This document shows positions 13,283 to 23,672 of a stretch of DNA of 64,000 nucleotides, one piece after another. This stretch comes from Cudoniella acicularis (Eukaryota; Ascomycota; Leotiomycetes; Helotiales; Helotiaceae): contig JAAMPI010000117.1 of NCBI GenBank assembly GCA_013054445.1, positions 1-64,000 on the forward strand, written 5' to 3'. A program made the translations under genes and the position numbers. The notes under the pieces were generated by a model. It was not told the DNA's origin. It ran no database searches and was given only the letters and a program-made list of their open reading frames with translations. Numbering within the stretch: the first letter of the stretch is position 1; each line of letters begins with the position of its first letter.

Positions 13283-13921
13283 CTACTCAGAAGTAAATCC
13301 CTCGTCACCACTCTCTTCGTCTCCTACCAGCGTGACCTCATCATCACTCTCTTCACCTTCTACCATCGCCACCTCACCAACGAGCGCGTCCCTCGCCTTC
13401 CTTATCCAAGTTTCCCCCTCATCCGCAAACCTCACCCTCTGATCGCTTTCCGCTTCGTCCGGTAACGACGCGGCAAATGAGTCCAGCACGACCTCCCACA
13501 CCCTCCTCCTCTCCCACATTCTCCCTTCGCTGGCGCTCGCTTCCCACGCATCCCCGAGAGCCCCATGCCCCTCAATCCAACTAAACCACTCCCTAAAATT
13601 GCCCATGCCACCAACCGTCTCATCAACAAACTCGAATTGAGCGTATTCGCTTTCCCAAATGCGCTCCAGGCAGTTGTGGAAAAGCTGAAAATTGGCAAGC
13701 ACGTCTGAAATGGCGCTTTTATCGGCTGGATCACACTCTAAGATGAAAGCGGAGTGAAGTTTTTCGTAGACTTCGATTTGGCGGAACAAGGTGTCCTTCA
13801 GAGTGACGTCGGGGTATTCAGAGAGGTCTTCGAAGACTGTGGCGAGGGGGTCGGTGTTGGCGAATATGGGGAAGGCGTCCACAGCGGGGTTGGGGTGGTA
13901 TTCGCAGAGGGATTGAAACAT
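13283..13921 (-). CDS. Acidic hypothetical protein, 212 residues, single exon
   Basis: An uninterrupted frame starting MFQSLCEYHPNP. It is rich in Glu/Asp, with aromatic helical segments (FREWFSWIEGHGAL, RRVWEVVLDSFAASL) and a strongly acidic C-terminus (EESDDEVTLVGDEESGDEGF). No signal peptide or transmembrane segment is visible, so a soluble intracellular protein is likely. Overlapping plus-strand frames (13262-13465, 13754-13993) are weaker in composition. I do not recognise the family. Confidence 0.55.
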   Translation of the reverse strand: MFQSLCEYHPNPAVDAFPIFANTDPLATVFEDLSEYPDVTLKDTLFRQIEVYEKLHSAFILECDPADKSAISDVLANFQLFHNCLERIWESEYAQFEFVDETVGGMGNFREWFSWIEGHGALGDAWEASASEGRMWERRRVWEVVLDSFAASLPDEAESDQRVRFADEGETWIRKARDALVGEVAMVEGEESDDEVTLVGDEESGDEGFTSE

Positions 13922-14895
13922 TTCCCTTGTTGGAGCGAGTTATGTGTCAGTGATTTTAAAAAAATGCGGTTTTTTGGAGGGAGCCTTGGTTGAGCTGAAG
14001 AGTTCGATGTCGGTGATGAGTTTTATAACTAGGTATGCTTTCAAGAATGGGCATGCAAAGGACATTCTGGATGATACCTCACTCTTCTATTGAGCATTTC
14101 ACGCGATTTCTGTCTGCTATGAATGGATATCGTTTTTGCGTCTCAAGTCTTTGTTCTCCAGCACAATACCTTGGAAAGGTTGTGGTTCCCTCATCAAAGA
14201 TTTTTATTCTGACTTTTTTGTGTAGGAAACAATCCTAGAATCAGTGATTCTTTGTTCCTCGGATTGTCCAGTGAGAATTATGAGAAGAGGAAGTGGTGCT
14301 GCACATCTCTGTTCATTTGAGGTGCTGTGGTCAAGTCTGAAGATAGTGAACTCGACGGTTTCGACCAGAGCACTTTAAATATTAAAGTATTAAGGGTGCC
14401 GCACGGTATCTCATATTTCCGTATTGTTATCTTTGTCCACTTAGTCTTCTGCTAATATAAAAATTTCGATATTTATTGTTTTTAGTTTTATTGAGAGTAG
14501 AAACATCTGTGGACATAGTTAAGTTGAGTCAAACAAGAAGCTTCGACAGTGAATAAGGATTGGAATAAGAAGGATGTGGGAGCAGGAGTAACAATTTTTG
14601 AAATTCATGGTGAATATTATATGAAACTTGAAAGTGAGCAAAGAGGGATGTTAGCTTTTGAAGATAAGGTATAGAGATAGAAAAAGAAGTTAAGCGAGAG
14701 ATGATAGGTTCACACAGGTGTTTTTCACTAGCCTAGTTTTCCCGATATCGATATTGATTCCCTGATACTGATATTGATCTAAAAAAATAATGCTCTGCAT
14801 TTGAGCTCCACTTGCAACAGATCTGGTAACAGCACTGGCCATGCACGCATTGCTGGCATCGAATTGGACTTCTTATATTCGCAATTAAACTAGCA
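13922..14895. other. Intergenic region, about 1 kb
   Basis: AT-rich spacer between the divergent acidic protein (-) and phosphatase-like (+) genes. No repeat, RNA gene or supported coding segment was found. Confidence 0.4.
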
Positions 14896-16821
14896 ATGCC
14901 GGCATCGACTTCAGCATCTCAATTGGCGATGGACACAGCCATGGCAACGCTACCAACAATGCAACCGACCAATAGCACGCAGTCAACGAGCGAGGACGAA
15001 ACAGAGCACAAGCCATTGACTACGGGGTTTATCAAAGCTACGGGAGATGCGACTCGCGATGAAAAGCACGATGAGGTAGCCTGTCAAGGTGGGGATAGAG
15101 GGTTGGTTTTCAATGAGAACGCGACGCCAGTAGAGGTATTATACTGTGGACTTTTGGAGGCAGATGCTCTCGTCGCCACGGAGAAAATTGACTGCGACAA
15201 CAATGACAACAAGGAGGACACATGTCAAAATGAGGATAGAGAGTTGACTCCTATTGATAACGCATCGCCAACAAATGAACCACTTGCCACGGACTCACTA
15301 GACTCGAAGCAGATTCTACCAAAAATTCCCATAGTAACAGTGATTCCCATCGACAGCGCGTCACCAGCAGAGGAAACACAGCATGGGTATTTGCATACAA
15401 AGATTCTCGAGGTCAAGGGGGATATGAGTTGCGATGGCAAGGACGAGAAAGCAGTATATCAAAATGAGGATAGAAAGCCGACTCTCGTTGAGAACGCACC
15501 GCCAACAGCGGAAACGGTTGTACTTGAACCGAAGCGCATTCCAGCAACACTCTGGGTTCCTAAAGGAAAGCCGAATCTCACCGAAGTTACTGCAGATTCT
15601 CTCAAGATTCCAGCAGGACTTTGGGTTCCCAAAGAAAAACCGAATCTCGCTGAAGTTACTGCAGATTCCCTTAAGGTCCCAGTAGAGTCGACTCGTCCTA
15701 GAAGAGCGTTACTAGCAAAGCGCCCAGTTGCCACAGCTTCATTTAAGCCAAAGCAGCTTCCAGAAAATATTTTCGAAGCGAAGTTGCTACTGGCGCAACC
15801 GGACGTCGCAACCGCAACTGGGCCAAAGATCATTGTCCATATGGTGCGTCATGCAGAGGTAAGAATCAACCACCTTTCGAACCCTCTTCTTGAGCAAGAG
15901 ATCTAACATATGATTACGTCAAGTCTGCACACAAAGTAAGCGCTGAAATCAATTATGATATGCCCGACCCCAACCTCACTGAAGCTGGTGAAGAAGAGTG
16001 CCAACAAGTCGCTATCGATTTCAGAGAGTGGCACGCAAACTACATTACACACATTTTTTGCTCACCCATGATACGAACTATCAGAACTAGTCTCTTGAGC
16101 TTTTCGCAAATCTTCTCATTGCGAGAGGATTTTAAGATCGTGGCTATGCCAGAATTACAAAATTTGGGGAGACAAGCAAGTGGGACTGGTTTGGATGCAG
16201 CTGTGCTTTGGGAAATGGGTGAAAACGAATGGAAAGGTCGGGTAGACACTGTGAGCCATGTGTGCGAAGGATGGAATGTGAAGCGGCATACCAAGTGGTG
16301 TCCAAGGCAGTATAAATGGAGGATTCGGTATATCAAAGATTTTATGTGAGTATTTTCAAATTTAAAAACTAAGCTCGTCAGTCTTCTATGGCATGCTGAT
16401 ATAATGGCTAACTTATCTGCGAGCATTCAGAAGGAAGCTTTCAGATGATAATCCAGGAAGACATATTGAGATCGTCCTTGTTACCCATGGGAGCCTTTTA
16501 CTTCAGCTAATAGGAGGCGGTATGTCTGTTTGCGATGCTCCCAGTTTCTGAAGCGTTCCACCGAGTACTAATTTTCAAACAGAATATACAGAATCCCACA
16601 AGTCTTGCAATATTTTCACTTACGTTCTGGACCAGGATGGGTTTAAAAGAATTACTCGTGGCGAACTCCAGGATATGAGAAATACAGTCGCAGATGCAAG
16701 AGGCTTTGAAGGGCCAACGCAGGAGGTAGTCAAGCAGATTCGTGAAAGAGTTTCGCTTGGTTGCGAGAACCTGTGGGCACTTAATTGCCAGTATAAGTCT
16801 TGGGAGGTCCTGTTTGCTTGA
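14896..16821 (+). CDS. Histidine-phosphatase (phosphoglycerate-mutase-like) protein, repetitive N-terminus
   Basis: 570 residues in four exons: 14896-15858, 15924-16345, 16431-16519 and 16583-16821, summing to 571 codons. The C-terminal 250 residues are a histidine-phosphatase fold. The phospho-accepting motif is degenerate (HMVRHAES in place of RHGE/RHAQ), followed by PDPNLTEAGEEEC, CSPMIRTIRTS and the second catalytic His in VLVTHGSFLLQL. The family cleaves or transfers phosphate; the substrate is unknown. The unusual part is an N-terminal extension of about 310 residues, low in hydrophobics. It holds direct repeats of a 23-residue unit (IPA.LWVPK.KPNL.EVTADSL) at about 15538-15675, plus weaker repeats around NED/RELTP. 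The extension has no recognised domain and is probably disordered. Confidence 0.8.
15538..15675 (+). repeat. Intragenic 69-nt direct repeat
   Basis: Two consecutive 69-nt units plus a partial third encode the IPA-LWVPK-KPNL-EVTADSL-K repeats of the phosphatase-like protein. The copies differ at several bases while the amino acids are largely kept, so selection on the protein is possible. Confidence 0.7.
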
Positions 16822-17226
16822 ATCAATGAATATTCCAAGGAGCGGAATGTGGTAGACGTGGTAGACAATGGTAGATGCTGATGGCAGGAGAGAAATTGAA
16901 ATCTTGACGTTGGAGAAATGAAGCGAAAGAGACAAGTGTGGCTGATGTTGGAAGGGTGGCGTTTATCCGCGCTATCACGTGAATCTATTTTTGGCGCGTC
17001 TGGCGTAAGCGAGTCAACGCCGCCTTCGTTCGAAATTTCACGAGCTTGACAAACAAACACAAACAGTTTACTGAAATTTCCACTTCATCTTCCGGAAAGT
17101 TGATACACATTCGTCACTTCTGGAAAGGACGCTGGTCACCAAGAATTCTTTTCATTAACTTTTTACCTCCACTGATATGAATGTGCGATAGTAGCCTCAG
17201 CAATATCTCCTCCGCCACACGCCATC
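16822..17226. other. Intergenic region
   Basis: Spacer between the phosphatase-like and helicase genes, both on the plus strand. Minus-strand frames here mirror the upstream gene. It presumably holds a terminator and the helicase promoter; no specific motif was recognised. Confidence 0.4.
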
Positions 17227-20200
17227 ATGGCTGAGAACAATACTGACCAGGATCCCGTCCGGGGGACTGAATCGATCATAAGCTGGTATGATAGCACCAG
17301 ACCCATGTTTATCGACTTGGTAGGAGACTATGCTGGAAAGGAGCTGTTCTTACTTGAAGGCGACTCGCTTCTACGAGAGTGTTTCGAAGACGACAGAATA
17401 GATTTTGACTGTAAGTTGCCATTTCACACCAGGTGTATTATAATCTCAAACTGGAGACAACTTCGATTTTGCGGTATTGGAACCTCTCGATCAATCATTT
17501 GCTGGCACGCGATGGTGTAGACCGTGTGGTTGACGACAATGATAAGCTTGATCAGCTTCAAATTTCATGCAGATGTTCTGCTGCATCAAAACTCTGTACA
17601 AGACAGATCCGCTAACATCGCTCAGCTGGCTATCAATTATTACATACCGTCTATGTCGTGGAAAGATTCCTGGAGAACCTCGTAAAGCGACATTGCTCGT
17701 TCCACATCGCCTTTTTCGATGGTGAGTTCTTCCGTGTTTGAGTCAAATTCCTTTCTAACAAATATCCCAGATCATTCAGCCCTTTGTATTCCTCCTGGTC
17801 TTACAGCAACGCATCGCTCGCGATATCTACTGGCAAGAGCTGTGATCAAGCGACATTTGGCTCTGCGCTTACCTTTATCGCACTCAGATGTGGTGATCAA
17901 TGATTTTCCTTCTCTCGAAAGCGAGACATTCAAGGAGTATCTTGATATAACCCCTATTCATTTCGTAATGGTTCATGATGGCTCGTCGAGAGCAGCTAAA
18001 GCCACTCTGGATAGTCCTGATGAGAAACTGGCAAAGATTTTACTACGAGGAATGATATGGTATTGGAATTCTCACAGATTAAACGTGGCCCTCATCAACC
18101 AGATCGAGTTCAGAGATTCCAAAGTCTTTACGATGATTGTGGAGAGTTTCACAACTTCAAGCAAAGCGAAACTGCTTATGACAACCAAGTTCATCAATGA
18201 AATCAAGGAGACGAGAACTTTGCTACAGAAATGTTACCAAAACGATGAGCCTGAATTTGAGGTGGACGTCGAGGACCTTGCAGAGAGTCCATCCAGCGAT
18301 AGAAATTGCGAAAGCTATTACCTATCAGCATTCGCTGTCTCTACCATCCTCGAAGACGAGGACAGCGATACATTCCTACCCAGTGCATTTATCCTTCATA
18401 AGATAATACTGACGCATATGTCAATTTCAGAGCGAAGACTTCCGCTCATCACTTTTGATAGCGACTTCGAGGAAAAAATCGATGATTTTCTCTCCAAGAT
18501 CTCTGACATCTTCAGAAACACCATGACAGATGCTAAATGGATCGATTTCATGAAAAAGAAAGGAGCAGCTGATGATACAATCGACCTCATCGATGGTCGA
18601 ATGTTTCGTGCAACTATTAAGGCCCTGTGTGACAAATCTATTGAAGGACAAGGAGCACTTCCTCTTGCAGCGCAAAAAGACTGGGCATATCTGCGTGGCA
18701 TGGTAATGCACCTGGCAGAGGAAGAATTATCGCTGAAGGGGAGTGACAAGCCGGAGAGCTCGAAAACCACGGCTACGCAACGTGACTTCGAGCCAGTGTC
18801 CGAAGACCTTGCTGTACTCCCATTTTCGCATCCTGTATTTGATAAACATTTGGAATGCATTCACGTCACTGCAGACACCTCAGTCCCTGCTAGGTTGGGA
18901 GCTATGAAGCTCTTTCGAGAAACAACACACTGGCACAATCACCGGAAGCCACTGAACCCCAAAGTTCCAGTTGCCCAAAAAGTCTCTAAATGGCGGTTCG
19001 TAAACCCAATCTCGCTCCCATACAACAATTTTGTTACGTATTTAATAGCTCTTTACTGACTTTCGCAGTAATCCACTACGGATGAATCAATTTTACATGA
19101 ACGAAATGACAACTTATGCGGCAAGTCTCACAGGGGCAAAGGGCAAGGCACTTGACGCCGAAACGATAACCGTTGGACCAAAGAAATTGATCAAGCTAGT
19201 CGAAGAGAAACCCGAGAAACCCTCAAATGGCCCCAAGAAGGAAGAAGCATCAGATTCTCGCCAAACGAAAGGGAATGCAGCACCTAAAAAGGGGACCAAG
19301 AAGGCCGCTAGTGGGTTATCGAGAAAAGAACAAATGATTGCGGACAACAAAGAGCGTAAGGGTGGGACAGAAGCTGACAAGGCATTCAACGCCTGGGCTA
19401 CTGTAAGAAAAGGCCTTGATACAATCCCTAGTGACCAGGAGCGTTACTTGAGAACCATTGATCATTTGAACAGTTTGGATTCAGCAAAGACTGGGCATCT
19501 CGAGGGAGAAATCAATACTTATGCGCTCCAAAGCCTCCTAGGATGGTGGTCCGAATGTTGCAAATCAGACAAGAAGCCGGAGAGTTATCACATCGTGGCG
19601 TTAATTTGGACCACGGTTCGAGCAATCTGCACTTCAAAGTCACCCACGAGCAAGGAAGTTACCCAACACGTTACGAAAGTCTGTACTCTCTTGGGAATTA
19701 CTGATGCTGTCACGCCAATCGCCTCTACAACTGATCGCAAGCTGTCGTTTACTTTCGCTTACCCACTGCAAACACAAGTACTTCGCATCGATATGTCGCA
19801 AACTGATTTTCAACTCGACTATTGCGGTCCGTATATGGACAGAATGTTAGATGCGAAACCCGATCCTCGAGTATCAAGTTTCGTTCCGGATGGATGGCAA
19901 CGAGATGTACTTGATCAACTAGATGCAAACAAGAGTGTCTTTGTAGTTGCCCCTACATCTGCCGGAAAAACTTTCATCAGTTTCTACGCTATGGAGCAAG
20001 TATTGCGAGCCGACAATGACGGCGTTCTTGTATATGTTGCGCCTACAAAAGCGTTGGTTAATCAAATTGCCGCAGAAGTTCAAGGTAAGTTTCAGCGATA
20101 TTTGGAGGATAACATCTCGCAAATTAAGTGAACATTGTTGACTTAGTTAGGACGATTCTCTAAACGGTATCCGCTCGCTGGAAAGGGTATCTGGGCCATC

Positions 20201-23200
20201 CATACTCGAGATTATCGCGTGAATAATCCTACGGGCTGCCAAATTCTTGTTACTGTTCCCCATGTGCTTCAAATAATGCTCTTATCCCCTTCGAATGCCA
20301 AATCTTGGGCGCCAAGAGTTCGTCGAATTATTTTCGATGAAATCCACTCTATTGGGCAAGCTGAAGATGGAGTAGTATGGGAGCAGTTGTTATTGCTAGC
20401 ACCATGTCCAATCATCGCCTTATCTGCGACTGTTGGCAACCCAGGTCAGTTCAACGACTGGTTGATTGAAACGCAAAAATCTTCTGGGTCCGAATTAAAG
20501 ATGATTCAACACCATACGAGATACTCAGATTTGAGAAAGTACATGTACGAACCCCCAAAATCATTTAAATTCTCGGGATTGGGTAAATCTTACGGAGTTG
20601 GTCTTGGTCTGGATGGTTTGACAGGATTCGAAGAGTTTCATCCTGTGGCGAGTCTCGTGGACAAATCCCGCGGGATGCCAGATGACTTAGCTCTCGAGCC
20701 CAGGGACTGTCTTTCCTTGTGGAAAGCGATGAAAAAATGTCGGACGGACAAGTATAAGGTTCCAGAATCTTTGGATCCTGCTAAGGCACTTCCCGCTTGC
20801 ATTCGAAAGGCCGATATATTTGCATGGGAGAAAGCACTGAAGAAAGTGCTTTTGCAGTGGATGTTAGATCGTGCATCTCCGTTCGATCGAGTCGTTATGG
20901 AATTATCCCCGAAAGGTTCATCAGTCGAGCCCGATCAAGTACTGTCGGCTACCTCATCAGTAACAGAAGGTGATAATCTCGATCCTTTGGATCTTAACGC
21001 CACAACGCTCCCATTGCTCTTTCAATTGCACAAACGCCGTGCCCTTCCGGCTATCCTATTTAATTATGACAGAAGCCAGTGCGAGACAATTGCATTTGCA
21101 ATCTTGAAACAACTGGTTGATGCCGAAGCTCGCTGGAAAGAAGGCCCACAATGGAAAAAGCTAATGGAGGGATACGAAAAATATCAGGAAATAAAGGACA
21201 AGAAGTCCCGGAAACCAGCAAAACCCGCCAAAAAGAGTAAAGACGCGGATGACGAGGGAGGATCTAAAATGGATCGGATGCGAGATGAGGCATCAGATGG
21301 ATCATCAATTTATGATCTTTTCGACCCCGAGGCTCCCCAATCCGACTTTAGTTTCGCAGACCCGAAAAGGCTTCAGAAAACAGAGCTTGACGGTTTCATT
21401 CGTGCTCTGAGATGGAAGGACATCAAGGAAGAGTTGATTGATTTACTCAAGAGAGGAATTGGTGTTCATCATGCCGGTATGAACCGCAAATATCGACAAT
21501 GCGTGGAGATGTTGTTTCGAAAGGGCTTTTTAAGAGTCGTTATTGCCACGGGAACTCTGTCCTTGGGTATCAACATGCCTTGCGCCACTGTTGTTTTCAG
21601 CGGTGACTCCGTGTTCTTGACTGCACTCAATTTTAGACAAGCCGCAGGTCGTTCAGGTCGTCGTGGATTTGACCTTCTTGGAAACGTTGTCTTTCAAGGA
21701 ATTTCCAGAGAACGAGCGAGTAGGCTGATGAGCTCGAGACTCCCAGAGCTTACAGGGCATTTCCCCATCACAACTACCTTGGTTCTACGCCTTTTCACCT
21801 TGCTCAATGGATCTGACAGCTCAAAATATGCGGTCAGAGCTATTAACTCACTTCTATCTCAACCGCGACTTTATCTCGGTGGTCAGAGTTTCAAGGAGCA
21901 GGTCTTGCATCATCTGCGATTCTCTATTGAATATCTCCGCAGAAATGAATTGCTTGGTCCAGGTGGAGAACCTGTGAATTTTACGAGTTGTGTATCGCAT
22001 TTGTATTTCACCGAAAATTCAAGTTTTGCGTTTCATGGTAGGCCGGAACTCTTTTTTGAACTGTACCTTAAATTGAATTATTTTGCTGACTAGATTCTCC
22101 AGCTCTCCTCAAAGGGGGATACTTCCACACACTCTGTGCCGATATTGATACCAAAACCGACATAGTACTTCAGCAGATGATTCTTGTACTGAGTCATCTA
22201 TTTGGTCGAAGAGTTTGTAGAGAGGTTGATGACCCGGAGGAGGCAGAAAACATCAAGAGATCGCCTTCTATCGTGTATCTACCGCCTCTGCCGGAAGAAG
22301 CCACTAAAATTCTACGGAAACATAACAAGGATACCCTGGATATATTCACCACCTATGTCAAAACGTTCGCAACTCAGCACGTGAAGGAGACAGAAAATGC
22401 CCTCCCACTCACACACACACCAGTTGGCTCAGCAGCTCTGTCGGTTCAACCAGGCAATGTCCAGAAGGCCAACGGTTCAGCCCATACAAATGGTAGCGTC
22501 AAGGAGACCCCTACCAAGATCGGTTTTCTACCAAGTCTTCCAGTACCACATGCACGATCTGCTTTTGTTGCACTATCTGGTCTGGGAGATGAGTTTACCA
22601 CCATTGAGGATCTATGCTCATCTACTCGTGAGGGCGTTTTCTTAGAGGCCGCCGTCATTCCCCACTTGGAGATCCATCCCGATGAATCTCGAACACCTCT
22701 CAATGCCTACCTACTAGATTTTTACATGCATGGTGCTTTAGACCCCTTGGAGAAGGCCAACGGCATTCGAAAATCGGATGCAAGTAGTTCCCTTCATAAT
22801 TCATGCCACGATGCTAATCAAAAAATTAGGTATGGTTCGTACTAAATGATTTCTCTCTTGTCCTCGCCACTATTGCTACATCGTTTGCTTTGTACCTTGG
22901 CCTCGACTCAGAAGCTGATCCAGAGATGCTGGACGTTATGGGTAGCGGAGATGCGGCTGAAAATGATGGAGATGAACAAGTGGCAGCTAAGACGGAGACT
23001 GTTACCCCAACAACCCAACAACAAAATGCACCAGCTCAAGCTGCACCAGTCAGGAAGAGCAAGAAGGTCGTTGACGACTGGGACGCCGGCGAGGATGCCA
23101 TTGACGCGGAGGAGAAGTTCCTGGAAAATGGCGGCTTGAACGGCACTGGAGCTACCGATGACGAAGAGTATGATAAATTGATGAATGTGTACAAAGCATT

Positions 23201-23252
23201 CCGGAAATTGAAGACGGAATTTGATGAGAAGTTCAGAGCTATTTGGGCATGA
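17227..23252 (+). CDS. DDX60-like Ski2-family DEIH-box RNA helicase
   Basis: 1835 residues in seven exons: 17227-17410, 17626-17721, 17771-18995, 19069-20084, 20151-22037, 22103-22779 and 22830-23252. The lengths sum to exactly 1836 codons. Superfamily 2 motifs are complete: VVAPTSAGKTF (Walker A, near 19950), FDEIHSIG (DEIH box, near 20333), ALSATVGNP, GVHHAGMNRKYRQ, RVVIATGTLSLGINMPCATVVF and FRQAAGRSGRRG. The N-terminal ELFLLEGDSLL and GYQLLHTVYVVERFL blocks and the C-terminal VWFVLNDFSLVLATI match the DDX60 layout. In vertebrates DDX60 is linked to antiviral RNA sensing; the fungal role is not established. The last intron (22780-22829) has a GC donor (GCAAGT), required for frame. The gene is intact and converges on a HET-ankyrin gene. 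Confidence 0.92.
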
Positions 23253-23672
23253 ACAGACGACTGTTATGGCTATGGTACGACGAAAATGCTTAAACGTCTG
23301 ATGATGGTTTGTTTTGTTAGAGATATTGTCATAGCATTCATTGGGCTAGACTTTTCATATATGGATAGACTAAATTGATACATCCAATCTCTCAGCGAAA
23401 AAGGTGTGCTATATTTTTTCTGTGACTTTTTGAGATGAAACTGCTAAGTTTTGAACCTTGAACTAATTCGCCGTTGAAAGGGCTCATATATAAGATAACA
23501 ACGGGGTCTATTACCACTTAGCAAATACAGTGAACCACTGCTGATGAACCAATGCAAGTATACAATTGGGTATGAAAATGATAACCAAGATCTAATACAT
23601 CTCTTCGAAAAACAAATTATGCCGCAAGTTATTCAACACTAGTTGAGCAAGAAGCCCAACCACCGGCATGAT
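23253..23672. other. Convergent spacer
   Basis: 420 bp between the ends of the helicase and HET-ankyrin genes. It is AT-rich and presumably holds two polyadenylation regions. Nothing else was seen. Confidence 0.4.

Noticed and set aside
18396..18860. Antisense frame inside the helicase gene
   Set aside because: The plus strand encodes conserved helicase sequence with consistent splicing; the minus frame is a shadow.
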